Below are positions 44,857 through 54,821 of a stretch of DNA of 64,000 nucleotides, one piece after another; positions within the stretch are counted from its first letter, which is position 1; each line of letters begins with the position of its first letter. The stretch spans positions 159,049-223,048 of the forward strand of contig CAVPNX010000008.1 in the NCBI GenBank assembly GCA_963706885.1. Reading direction: 5' to 3'. The notes below the pieces were generated by a model. That model was given only the letters and a program-made list of their open reading frames with translations. It was not told the origin of the DNA and searched no databases. The DNA comes from Prado023 sp963706885 (GTDB taxonomy: Bacteria; Actinomycetota; Actinomycetes; S36-B12; CAIYMF01). Made by a program: the position numbers and the translations under genes.

Positions 44857-47062
44857 GGCACGAGTCCTTCCTCACGCATCAGGGGGATCCGCCTGGGAAG
44901 TCCGTCATCCTGGGGCCGCACCAACGGTGCTCGGTGTGGCCATGACTGCTGGAGCCTCAGTGATCTTGAGCTCCATCGCGCTGCTGTTCAACCGCCGCTT
45001 CTACCTGTACGACGACACCCAGGCCTACATCTGGGGGATCTGGTACCGAACCGGCCAGCGACTGATAGAAGGGGATTGGTCATTCCTCAACCCGCACACC
45101 TGGCAGTCGGGGAACATGTGGGCCGAGGGGCAATGGGGTCTACTCAATCCATTCCTCATGCTGGTGTCCGTGGGGGCCAACGCCTCTGCGGATCTGGGGG
45201 TCTACACGTCGCTGATCAAGATCCTGTTCCTGGCGTTCTCGTCCGTTGGCGGCTATCTCCTGGCGTGTGCCTTGGGTGCCGATCAGCGGCTTGCCATCCT
45301 TGCCGGGGCCCTCCTGCCCTTGAACGGGTTCACCGTCTACATGGACTCGGCCTCATGGTTCTCTGGAACTCTCACCTGGGGTTGGTGCATCTGGCTTTGG
45401 CTGGCGCTCGTGCGCCTCAACCGGCGCGAATGGGGACTGCTACCCGCAGCCGGATTCCTGTACCTGATCGTGACAGTTGGGTACGTTCACGGCACGATCA
45501 TTGCCGGACTCCTGGTGGGCTCCTTCATGGTCGGGAGCCTGATTCGCGGGGACTTGCGAGGAGTCGGCTCATTCCTGATGCTCGGGATTTTCGCTGTGGC
45601 AGTTGCCGCACCGGTCTACCTGCCAGGGATTCTGACCGCTCCCGTGACGCAACGAAGCGGTTGGGGCGTCACTAACTCCGGGGCCTTCGGACCTGACCTC
45701 TCCGACCTCGCTCTCGCCACAACACTGACCGGCGGGTTCGACCTGGCCAATTTCGCCGGACCTCTCAGCTCGGCACCGCTCATGTACATAGCGTGGGCGC
45801 TGCCACTGATGTGGTGGGGATGGAGCAAGCGCGATCTGCACCGCCCCGACCTCATTCCAGCGTTCGTCTTCCTCACGCTCGTGGGCCTCTTTCTGCTCGG
45901 TCCGACCGAGATCGGACCCCTCCGATGGCCCGTCAGGGTCCAGCCCTATGTCGCACTCGCGGTGATCCTGATCGCTGTCTCGGGTTCGGCGGGGCTCCGG
46001 TGGAGGAGCCAGACGACCTCTAGAGCGATCCTCACTCTCGCAGCCTTGCCGCTCCTCGGCGGATGGCTGGTCCTCGGGGACTCCCCCGCGAACTGGAAGA
46101 CCGACATGGTCGGCCTTGGCCTGGTCCTGGCCGCATTGGCCTCTTCCTGGTTCGTGCTGCGCAGGCCTGCTATCCCCCTCGCAGCTGTCGTATTCCTCAT
46201 CGCCGCTTCTGCCTGCACCGTTCTCTTCCAACGTTTCGTCGCACCGGCGCCGGCCCTTCCCGATTGGGGCCTGCCGACTACTACTTCCGACCTGCAGAGC
46301 CAACTGGTCGGGGCCAAAGGCGACACGTACGTTCTGGGCACCCGCGACGCCTTGAACCCCGGCATGTTTGTGGAGTCGTCGCTCGCCAATGCTTGGCTCG
46401 TGAATCCCACGGAGGTGCAGAACGGGTACGGAGTGATCGGCTTTCGCTCCTACGCCGAACTCCTGGGGGTCGATTATCTCGGCCTGAACAGCCCGACGGC
46501 CCTGAAGGTCCTTCTCTCGGACGCGGCCGGGACGGACCAAACGTACTCAGACCTCTTCGGGATCCAGAACCTCCAGATCTGGCGGTCAAGTTACCCGCAA
46601 CTCGATCTTGCTGCACCACCTTCAGGTTGGCAAGTAGCCGACGAAGGGGTGGAGACGGTTGTCTGGTCCCGGATCGCAGACACGGCGCCTGTAGGTGACA
46701 TCGGTTACGTCTCCCCCGGGCTGTCGGCCACAACCGTTCAAATGGCCCCCGACAGCACCACCATCGAGGTCACCAATGAAACCGACGATCCGGGGGTCAT
46801 AGTGCTCAAGAGGCTGGCGTGGCCCGGCTACTCCATCGAAGGGCCGGGCCGCTTGGTTGCACCTTCATCGGGCATCTTTGTCACCGTGGAGATCCCACCG
46901 CACATAGCCCCGGCAGGGGTCGTCGTACGCTTCGAGCCACCGGGGCTGCGTCCGGCTCTGGCCGGACTTGTGGTGATGACTTTGGGCCTGGCCGCGGCGG
47001 ATGTGTGGAGGCGCCGGCGCAAGTCGATCCAGTTGATAGCCTCAGGGGTCAGCGCGAGGTGA
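44849..47062 (+). CDS. large polytopic membrane protein, candidate GT-C glycosyltransferase
   Basis: A 737-residue protein with about 12-14 hydrophobic segments up to residue 500, a soluble region of about 230 residues, and a final helix before RRRRKSIQ. After the first helix a loop carries RRFYLYDDTQAYIWGIWYRT, an acidic DD like the first-loop motif of GT-C transferases; the same loop has SGNMWAEGQWGLLNPF. The soluble part has DTYVLGTRDALNPGMF and NGYGVIGFRSYAELLGVDYL. Together this resembles YfhO/GT-C type proteins that use polyprenyl-linked sugars outside the membrane. The ATG at 44849 overlaps the rfbG stop. The function is inferred. Confidence 0.6.
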   Translation: MAEARVLPHASGGSAWEVRHPGAAPTVLGVAMTAGASVILSSIALLFNRRFYLYDDTQAYIWGIWYRTGQRLIEGDWSFLNPHTWQSGNMWAEGQWGLLNPFLMLVSVGANASADLGVYTSLIKILFLAFSSVGGYLLACALGADQRLAILAGALLPLNGFTVYMDSASWFSGTLTWGWCIWLWLALVRLNRREWGLLPAAGFLYLIVTVGYVHGTIIAGLLVGSFMVGSLIRGDLRGVGSFLMLGIFAVAVAAPVYLPGILTAPVTQRSGWGVTNSGAFGPDLSDLALATTLTGGFDLANFAGPLSSAPLMYIAWALPLMWWGWSKRDLHRPDLIPAFVFLTLVGLFLLGPTEIGPLRWPVRVQPYVALAVILIAVSGSAGLRWRSQTTSRAILTLAALPLLGGWLVLGDSPANWKTDMVGLGLVLAALASSWFVLRRPAIPLAAVVFLIAASACTVLFQRFVAPAPALPDWGLPTTTSDLQSQLVGAKGDTYVLGTRDALNPGMFVESSLANAWLVNPTEVQNGYGVIGFRSYAELLGVDYLGLNSPTALKVLLSDAAGTDQTYSDLFGIQNLQIWRSSYPQLDLAAPPSGWQVADEGVETVVWSRIADTAPVGDIGYVSPGLSATTVQMAPDSTTIEVTNETDDPGVIVLKRLAWPGYSIEGPGRLVAPSSGIFVTVEIPPHIAPAGVVVRFEPPGLRPALAGLVVMTLGLAAADVWRRRRKSIQLIASGVSAR

Positions 47063-47074
47063 GCAGAATGGGGA

Positions 47075-48805
47075 GTGGGAACGTTGAAGGCCACTGACTA
47101 CGTCGCGGAGTACTTGGCAGACCATGGGGTCGACTGCGTCTTTGAACTGAGCGGCGGGATGATCACCCACCTCCTGGACTCAATCTCCACAAAGGGAACG
47201 AGCCGTGTCGTCAGCATGCACCATGAGCAGGGTGCTGCATTCGCCGCCGAGGGCTGGGCACGGATGACAGGAGTCCCCGGAGTAGCCTTGGCGACGAGCG
47301 GGCCTGGGGCAACGAATCTCCTGACTGGGATCGGCAGCTGCTACTTCGATTCCACCCCCGCGGTGTTCATCACTGGACAGGTGAACACATTCGAGCAGAA
47401 GGGGGAGCGAGGCGTCCGGCAATTGGGCTTCCAGGAGACCGACATCATCGCGATGGCCCGCCCCATCACCAAGCTTGCCCTCCAAGTTCGATCTGCCTCT
47501 GACTTGCCTGAGGCCCTTGACCGGGCCTTCGAGACGGCACTCTCGGGGCGCCGTGGTCCGGTGTTGCTGGACATCCCGATGGACGTTCAGCGCGGCGAGG
47601 TGCCCGACTACGCTCCGCATTCAATCCAACGGCCTAGCAGCGGCCCCGGTTCTGAGGTCGAGCCTTTCGTCCAGCGGCTGCTTCAGTCGTTGGACGGGTG
47701 CAGCAGGCCCTTGGTCGTTGCCGGCGGAGGGATCCGCACAGCGCTGGCTGCCGAGCCGTTCCGAGACTGGATCCATCGGCTCGGCATCCCTGTTGTCTCC
47801 TCGCTTCAGGCCATTGATGTACTGCCCACCGACGATCCGTTGAGGGTGGGGATGCTTGGCAGTTATGGGAACCGGTGGAGCAACCTTGCCGTCGGGCGTT
47901 CAGACCTCCTGATCGTCCTGGGTAGCCGCCTTGACATCCGCCAGACTGGTGCCCTGGCCCAAGAGTTCAAGGGCGAACGTGAGTTATTCCAAGTGGATGT
48001 GGATCCGTCGGAGATGAACAACCGGATAGTCGGGTGCGACACCCTCGAGTGTGACTTGCGCACCTTCTTCGCCGCGTCCGCGAAGATATCGATGCCTCCG
48101 TCTCAGTTCGTCCCCTGGCTGGACGAGATCAGGGACCTCCGGCTCACCTACCCGGACACATCCGAGTTGGACGGCTGCACGGGAATCAACCCCAACGTGT
48201 TCATGCATCAGTTGGCTGCCGCATCGGGGGCGGCCAGCGCCTACGTGGTGGATGTGGGGCAACACCAGATGTGGGCGGCCCAATCCGTCGAGTTGGGCCG
48301 GCACCAGAGATTCCTGACATCGGCCGGCATGGGGTCTATGGGATTCGCGCTGCCAGCGGCGATAGGGGCGGCGTACGCCGGAGACCCACGCCCAGTCGTT
48401 GTGATCGCAGGAGACGGTGGTTTCCAGTGCAACATCCAGGAGTTGGAGACGATCCGGCGCAACCGGCTCCCTGTGAAGATGGTCGTCATCAACAACAGGA
48501 CCCACGGGATGGTTCGACAGTTCCAGGAGAGCTATTTCGAAGGTCGGTACCAGTCGACGCTGTGGGGCTACAGCGCTCCTGACTTCCAGGCAGTCGCCCA
48601 GGCGTACGGCATTCCCGCGCGTGCGGTGGCAGACCCGAGTGCGGTCGGCGCAGCTGTGGAGTGGCTGTGGGCAGATCCGGCTGCACCCGCACTTCTCGAG
48701 GTGATGGTTGATACCTTCACGAACATCTACCCGAAGATCGCCTTCGGCCAACCGATCACTGGCATGGAACCAGACTTCGAGCCACTCGACATGGAGGGAA
48801 CCTAG
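47075..48805 (+). CDS. thiamine-diphosphate enzyme, acetolactate synthase-like (YerE candidate)
   Basis: A 576-residue ThDP-dependent enzyme. Glu51 in MHHEQGAAFAAEGWAR should activate the cofactor; GDGGFQCNIQELETIRR (GDG at 446-448) with NN at 473-474 is the ThDP-binding motif; SGPGATNLLTGIGSCYFDST and RRGPVLLDIPMDVQ are shared with acetolactate synthases. No regulatory small subunit (ilvN/ilvH) or ilvC is adjacent. It sits after rfbH-rfbG, where Yersinia pseudotuberculosis O:VI has YerE, which attaches a two-carbon unit from pyruvate to C4 of CDP-3,6-dideoxy-4-ketohexose. A YerE role is inferred from context. Start GTG at 47075 or TTG at 47084. Confidence 0.7.
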   Translation: MGTLKATDYVAEYLADHGVDCVFELSGGMITHLLDSISTKGTSRVVSMHHEQGAAFAAEGWARMTGVPGVALATSGPGATNLLTGIGSCYFDSTPAVFITGQVNTFEQKGERGVRQLGFQETDIIAMARPITKLALQVRSASDLPEALDRAFETALSGRRGPVLLDIPMDVQRGEVPDYAPHSIQRPSSGPGSEVEPFVQRLLQSLDGCSRPLVVAGGGIRTALAAEPFRDWIHRLGIPVVSSLQAIDVLPTDDPLRVGMLGSYGNRWSNLAVGRSDLLIVLGSRLDIRQTGALAQEFKGERELFQVDVDPSEMNNRIVGCDTLECDLRTFFAASAKISMPPSQFVPWLDEIRDLRLTYPDTSELDGCTGINPNVFMHQLAAASGAASAYVVDVGQHQMWAAQSVELGRHQRFLTSAGMGSMGFALPAAIGAAYAGDPRPVVVIAGDGGFQCNIQELETIRRNRLPVKMVVINNRTHGMVRQFQESYFEGRYQSTLWGYSAPDFQAVAQAYGIPARAVADPSAVGAAVEWLWADPAAPALLEVMVDTFTNIYPKIAFGQPITGMEPDFEPLDMEGT

Positions 48806-49794
48806 CTACTCCAGAACGATGCCGTCGCCAAGGCCGCTGCGATCTGCTCATCCAGCGAGGCCGGCGTGAATCCAACGCGAAGGCACTCCCGCGCGAAGCC
48901 TCCAGGATCATCCGGGAGGTACGTGTCTGAGACCGCGGTTGGATCCACCGCATGATGAAGAACCTCGCATCCAGCTGCATCGGCTATACGCTCGGCAAGC
49001 GCATGGAGCTCGATGACCTCGCCACCAGAATCAATGGCGGGCCGAGGTTCACCGGGAGGGCTGGACGATGTCAGGAGTAGGCCACCGCAGATGAGGTCCT
49101 CCACTGAGGTGAAGCACCGGATCACTCGCGCCGCGCTCTGAACACGGACAGGACCCCCGTGCGCTGCCTGCCGGACGAGGTCTGAGAACGCGTACTGGCT
49201 TGCCACCGGCACCTGAGGACCGGTGGCGGCCCAGACGCGGATGGTCTGGCATCTGAGGGCAGAGGACGCGGCGAGGCTTTGGAGGAGTCCGTCCTCCTCC
49301 GCCTTGAGGTATCCGTACGGGTTCTGTTGGATGTCCGCCGGGAAGCGAGGACTCGGCACGGAAGCGCCACTGGAGAAGTTCACTATCCTGCGCACCGAGG
49401 ACAGTCCGGCAGAGGCCAGCAGCCCCGCGGTGGCGTGTCTAGCCGTAGCAATGAACGAATCGCGTCCCATCTCCTGAAGCCGGCCGGGGGTGGGGAACGC
49501 GCAGTTGATGACTGTCGTGGGCGCGAACCGGGCGACCTCGTCCTCACCTCGTGTGGAGACCTGCCAGTCCCCGAACCCCAGGAGCGGGATGAGACGCCTG
49601 GAGCGGGCGGTGGCCAGCACGTGTCCCTGGACCCACTCCGGTCCGTGAGTAGCTAAAAGGATGGCCAAGGTCGTCCTACCGAACCACCCTGAAGCACCCG
49701 AGAGGAGTACGCGGTCATCCACCGGCACGGACCGCGACGCAGCCTCGATCACCTGTGACCGCGGGTACATCGAGTCACGGGGTGGAAATGCCAT
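48802..49794 (-). CDS. NAD(P)-dependent extended SDR reductase (YerF/abequose-synthase-like candidate)
   Basis: About 330 residues. VLLSGASGWFGRTTLAILLA is the dinucleotide-binding loop, INCAFPTPGRL follows, Ser/Gly of IVNFSSGASV and YxxxK in NPYGYLKAEEDGLL form the SDR active site, and RVWAATGPQVPVASQYAFSD is the downstream strand. Such reductases finish CDP-3,6-dideoxyhexose synthesis; beside a YerE-like enzyme the expected role is reduction of the acetyl-branched sugar (YerF). Starts at 49794 (overlapping the glycosyltransferase by 20 bases) or 49770 are possible. Its stop overlaps that of the ThDP gene tail to tail in CTAG. Confidence 0.65.
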   Translation of the reverse strand: MAFPPRDSMYPRSQVIEAASRSVPVDDRVLLSGASGWFGRTTLAILLATHGPEWVQGHVLATARSRRLIPLLGFGDWQVSTRGEDEVARFAPTTVINCAFPTPGRLQEMGRDSFIATARHATAGLLASAGLSSVRRIVNFSSGASVPSPRFPADIQQNPYGYLKAEEDGLLQSLAASSALRCQTIRVWAATGPQVPVASQYAFSDLVRQAAHGGPVRVQSAARVIRCFTSVEDLICGGLLLTSSSPPGEPRPAIDSGGEVIELHALAERIADAAGCEVLHHAVDPTAVSDTYLPDDPGGFARECLRVGFTPASLDEQIAAALATASFWSS

Positions 49795-50784
49795 GCCCTG
49801 CAGGATTCCCCAATCGGACCAGGTCCTTGACGATGTAGTTAGGTCGCCCTTTGACTTCCTCGTAGATGAGGCTGATGTACTCCGCAATGACGCCGAGCAT
49901 GAGCGCCAGCATCCCGAAGATGAGCAGGAGAAGCGCAACGATCGTTCCATAACCCGCGAAGGGGACTCCATAGGCGAACGCCCGGACCACGAGGAAGATC
50001 AACGCGAGGGCAGCAAGCAGTGAGGCCAGGAGACCCACAATGGTGATGAAGTGCAGCGGCTTGTAGGAGTGCGCGAAGATGCCTCGGACGCCGAACCCGA
50101 TCACCTGCCATGTGTACGCCTTCGACTCGCCCCCGAAGCGAGGCGGGCGAGGGACCGGAACCGCCTTCGAGGGGAACCCGGACCACGCCACCAAGCCACG
50201 CATGAAGCGATTGCTCTCGCGCATGCCCCGGACCGCCTCGTACAGGCGCCTATCCATCAGGCGGAAATCGCTGACGTTGCGCTCAATGGTTCCATCGGAC
50301 AGCGACTTGGCCAACCAGTAGAACGCCTGACTGTTGAACCGCCGCACGGCACCGGTTCCCTGCCGCTCAGTGACGAGGGCATAGACGTTGTCGTATCCGC
50401 CCTCCCATTCGGACACGAACGTGGCGATTGCCTCCGGCGGATCCTGCAGGTCGGCACACATGAACACGACGGCATCCGCGTCGGCAAACTCGAGCCCCGC
50501 AGTCAGGCCGCCATCCATCCTGAAGTTACGGGCCAACCGCACCAGGGCTATCCGTTGGTCGCGTTCGCCGGCGGCCACGAGTCGATCCCACGTGTCATCG
50601 CGGGAACCGTTCTCCACGATGATGGCGCGCCAGACATAGTCGGGCATGGAGTCGAATAGCAGACCGAGGCGCCTTGTCAACTCCTCCACGCACTCGGCCT
50701 CGTTGTAGGCCGGAATGATCACGTCAATGCTCCGGCCCCGCCGAGCCGAGGATCCCATCTCTGGATCCGCCCCTGGGAGTGCGG

Positions 50785-50788
<4 letters not shown>
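49775..50788 (-). CDS. GT2 glycosyltransferase, polyprenyl-phosphate sugar transferase type (GtrB-like)
   Basis: A 337-residue enzyme with an N-terminal GT-A domain (SIDVIIPAYNEAECVEELTR, AIIVENGSRDDTW, NFRMDGGLTAGLEFADADAV, VVFMCADLQDPPEAI with DxD-like Asp residues) and two C-terminal transmembrane helices (ITIVGLLASLLAALALIFLV and TIVALLLLIFGMLALMLGVI), ending EYISLIYEEVKGRPNYIVKD. This is the DPM1/GtrB/ArnC plan: transfer of a sugar from a nucleotide donor to undecaprenyl or decaprenyl phosphate. The GTG at 50788 overlaps the rfbF stop (GTGA). Its donor may be the dideoxysugar made by adjacent genes. Confidence 0.88.
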
Positions 50789-51564
<776 letters not shown>

Positions 51565-51574
51565 GCGACCTCCC

Positions 51575-52772
51575 TCAGTCCTCGACGACCTGGCCCAGAG
51601 GCACGCCGCTCTCGATCCACGGGCGCACCCGATTGTCGAAGGCGGTGAGTGCGCTGGCGATCGCCATGTGCATGTCCAGGTACTTGTAGGAGCCTAGCCG
51701 GCCACCGAAGAGGGTGTTGCGTTCCCCTCCGGCAAGCTCCCGGTATGCCGCGAGCCGCTCCCGGTCGGTCGAGGTGTTCACCGGGTAGTAAGGCTCGTCG
51801 TCTCGGCCGGCGAACCGGCTGTACTCGCGCATGATCACCGACTTGTCCGTGCTCATCGGTGCTTCGCTCGGGGTGGTAGTGCCGGAACTCATGGATCCGG
51901 GTGAACGGAACGTCCTCGTCGGCGTAGTTCATGACCGAGGTCCCCTGGAAGTCGCCGGTGGGCACGACCTCGGTCTCGAAGTCGAGGGTGCGCCACGTAC
52001 AGCTCGCCCGCTCGGTAGTCGAAGTACCGGTCCAGCGCGCCCGTGTAGACAACGAGCTGATCGCCTCGTATCTGCTCGCGCACGTCGAAGAAGTCCACGC
52101 CCAGCTCGACAGTGATGAGGGGGTGGTCGGCCATGCGTGTCAGCCAGGCCGTGTAGCCGTCGAGGGGCAGGCCCTCGAACGTGTCGCTGAAGTACCTGTT
52201 GTCGAACGTGTAGCGCACCGGCAGCCGGGTGATGATCCCCGCGTCGAACTCCCGCGGGTCGGTCTGCCACTGCTTGGCGGTGTATCCCCGGATGAAGGCC
52301 TCGTAGAGCGGGCGGCCGATGAGGCTGATCGCCTTCTCCTCGAGGTTGGCGGGCGCCTTGTCACCCAACTCGGCGGCCTGCTCAGCCACCAGCGCGCGGG
52401 CCTCGTCGGGGGTCAGGGCCTGCCGAAGTAAGTGGTGATCGTGCCCAGATTGATCGGCATCGGGTAGATCCGGCCCTGGTAGCGGGTGTACACCCGATGC
52501 TGGTAGTCGTTGAAGGCCGTGAAGCGGTTCACGTAGTCCACGACCCGTTCGTTCGACGTGTGGAACAGGTGCGAGCCGTACTTGTGGACCTCGATGCCGG
52601 TCTCTGAGTCGAACTCTGAGTACGCGTTCCCGCCGAGATGGCTTCGCCTCTCGAGGATCACCACGCGCTTGCCGTACTCATGGACCAGGCGGTCGGCCAT
52701 GGTCAGGCCATACAGGCCCGATCCGACGATGACGACGTCAGCAGAGGTCAGCGATTCCACTGCTTCTCCCAT
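51575..52772 (-). CDS. glf: UDP-galactopyranose mutase, with three frameshifts
   Basis: Glf interconverts UDP-galactopyranose and UDP-galactofuranose with reduced FAD. N-terminal part: SADVVIVGSGLYGLTMADRL, ILERRSHLGGNAYSEF, IEVHKYGSHLFHTSNERVVD and RIYPMPINLGTITTYFG. The frame shifts near 52428 (resuming ALTPDEARALVAEQAAE and GYTAKQWQTDPREFDAGIIT), near 51995 (resuming GDFQGTSVMNYADEDVPFTR) and near 51890 (resuming MREYSRFAGRDDEPYYPVNT), ending in LGSYKYLDMHMAIASALTAF. All functional blocks are present in order, so it is one gene with indel errors; the first break fits a missing C in TTCGGCCAGG. The start overlaps glfT2 by 25 bases. Confidence 0.93.
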
Positions 52773-54763
52773 GCCTCGGGTTTGACGTATCGATCCCGAG
52801 CCTCGGCGTACGCCGCAACGAGCCCTGGGGCCTCCCGGTTGACCCGGCGCGCCAGGTCGATACTCGTCCGCAGCAACTCGCGCGCGGCTCGCACATCCCG
52901 GGGACGATGGAATGCCTTCGAACCATCCACCGAGACCACATACGCGTCCGCATGGTCCGTAACACCCCACCAGTGGTCGCCGGCCTTGGGCACGACGGCT
53001 GGGCCGCGGTCGACAGGTTCCCGCCAGATCTCCCACTCGTCGGAGCGGGGCCGTTCCAGGAGGGATGGCGGAATCGGAACGGGGATCAGGGGAACCTTGA
53101 GGCCAAGTTCACGGCCCAGCGCGCGCAGAAGGCCAGTTGGGCGTCGTATGCCCCGAGCTTCAGTCGGGTCGATTGGAGCTCGCGTGGTTGCCGAGAAGGG
53201 AACGACGACCTCGTCGCCTGGGAACCGGGACCTCGCAGCGCGAACCTCGGCGACCTTCTCGTCAAGACGATCAGCAAGTTGGTCGGGGCCAGCCAGAAAG
53301 GCTTCTAGCCCGTCGTTGGCGGCACTGACACTCGAGAAAGCCCGCCTGCTGAGGTTCTTCATGACGTCGAACAAGATGAGGTTCCGCGTCACAGCGCTGA
53401 ATCGTGCCCTCACGGCCTTCTCGGGAAGGTCCCGTGACAGAAAGGCGGCCGTGATGAGGCGGTTGCGGACGTGGAAGAAGAGGGTCCAGTCCGTGGCGTC
53501 GTCCTTCATCTCCCAGGACTCGTGCCACACTGCCACTCCGGGCAGGGTGACTGTCATGAAGCCATGCTCGGCCAGCCGGTACCCGTACTCCGCGTCATCC
53601 CACTTGATGAAGTACGGCTGGGAGAGGCCAACCTCTCGGATCGCCTCAATGGGAAGCAGACACAGCCACCAGCCGTTGTAGCCGACATCGACAACCGTGT
53701 CTAGCGGCTCCACATCGACACGGACGTCGTCCGCCCCGAGCGGAGCCTTCCCCCAACTGAAGTCCTTGCCGTCGATGCGCTCACCGCTCGAGTGGAGGAC
53801 AAGCGGCTTGCCGCGGACGAGCATCTGCCCGCCCACAGCGATGGGAACGGATGCGATCTCGGCGAACACCAATGCGCGCCGCAGCGACTCAGGCTCGGCC
53901 AAGGCGTCGTCATCCATGAGGAAGACGTAGTCGGCCTCACCTCGGTTCGCCGACTCGTACATGCCTCGGGAGAACCCTCCGGAACCGCCGAGATTGGGCT
54001 GGTTGATAACCACTAGTTGGTGACCCCACGAGGCCGCGAGCTCGGCTCCTCCCTCGAGGTCCAGGAAGCTCTGCGTTCCGTTGTCGGCAATCCAGATGGT
54101 TCCCAAGTGCGCGAGGAAGTCGTGATCCGACTTCAGCGTCCGCAGTGCTTTGAGCACATCCTGGGGGCGGTTGAACGTGCAGATTGCTATGTCGAGTACC
54201 GGTTCCCGGAAGTCGGGGACCTCTGCAACCCACTCCGCGGAGTCGAGCACGACCGGCTCGTCCAGTGACTCAAGCTCGAACCAGACCGCGCCACCGCCGA
54301 GGAAGGTTGAAGTCTTGATGGTACTTGTGAACGGGCGGTCCGACAGGTCCACGATCGCGACCTGGTCGACGACCTGTCGACCTTCGCGAGTGGAGTGCCG
54401 AACCGTCACCCGGGTCCGCCCGGAACCTTCCAGGCGCAGCGTTAATGCCTCAGCCACCGTCCACCGGGCGTAGTACCCGGCATGGACCCGATTGAAGTAG
54501 GAGTCGAACGATGCCCTTGAGAAGGGTTCCAACTGCAGTGAGCGGCGTCCTGTCACGACGTACCCGTCAGCGCCTGTGGCCGCCTTTGCCTGCTCCGGGC
54601 CTTGAACGCCATCATGGATCTGACGCAGAACCCCCCGGGGCGTGACGTACAGCGGCAGGATCTCGGCCATGGGCGCGGGCAGCTCGATATCCCACGGGAA
54701 GACGACGCGTTGGAGCACTACTTCGGTCACGGATCCCTGCCCATCGGCCTCGACGGAACTCAC
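52748..54763 (-). CDS. galactofuranosyltransferase GlfT2-like
   Basis: A 671-residue enzyme matching GlfT2, the polymerase that extends mycobacterial galactan with alternating beta-(1-5) and beta-(1-6) galactofuranose. The N-terminal beta-rich module begins VVLQRVVFPWDIELPAPMAE. The GT-A part shows DIAICTFNRPQDVLKALRTL, NLGGSGGFSRGMYESANRG, the metal-binding YVFLMDDDALAEP, the catalytic KWDDAEYGYRLAEHG and VAVWHESWEMKDDATDW with the conserved His. The C-terminal helical extension includes DHWWGVTDHADAYVVSVDG. It starts with GTG, 58 bases after the ABC ATPase. With Glf and a GlfT1-like enzyme this indicates a galactofuran-containing glycan. Confidence 0.9.
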   Translation of the reverse strand: MSSVEADGQGSVTEVVLQRVVFPWDIELPAPMAEILPLYVTPRGVLRQIHDGVQGPEQAKAATGADGYVVTGRRSLQLEPFSRASFDSYFNRVHAGYYARWTVAEALTLRLEGSGRTRVTVRHSTREGRQVVDQVAIVDLSDRPFTSTIKTSTFLGGGAVWFELESLDEPVVLDSAEWVAEVPDFREPVLDIAICTFNRPQDVLKALRTLKSDHDFLAHLGTIWIADNGTQSFLDLEGGAELAASWGHQLVVINQPNLGGSGGFSRGMYESANRGEADYVFLMDDDALAEPESLRRALVFAEIASVPIAVGGQMLVRGKPLVLHSSGERIDGKDFSWGKAPLGADDVRVDVEPLDTVVDVGYNGWWLCLLPIEAIREVGLSQPYFIKWDDAEYGYRLAEHGFMTVTLPGVAVWHESWEMKDDATDWTLFFHVRNRLITAAFLSRDLPEKAVRARFSAVTRNLILFDVMKNLSRRAFSSVSAANDGLEAFLAGPDQLADRLDEKVAEVRAARSRFPGDEVVVPFSATTRAPIDPTEARGIRRPTGLLRALGRELGLKVPLIPVPIPPSLLERPRSDEWEIWREPVDRGPAVVPKAGDHWWGVTDHADAYVVSVDGSKAFHRPRDVRAARELLRTSIDLARRVNREAPGLVAAYAEARDRYVKPEAWEKQWNR

Positions 54764-54821
54764 TGGCTAGTGTCCAATCCTCACATACTGGGGGTCATGG
54801 CCCGACCATCCCCTGCCTCGG

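Noticed and set aside
47075..48805. Plain acetolactate synthase for branched-chain amino acids.
   Set aside because: No ilvN/ilvH or ilvC follows, and both neighbours are CDP-sugar genes. It is kept as the main alternative in the annotation, not fully excluded.
49794..49971. A longer start for the SDR reductase at 49971.
   Set aside because: The extra 59 residues are Ser/Arg-rich and overlap the glycosyltransferase antiparallel in codon quality; the nucleotide-binding loop is already well placed from 49794.
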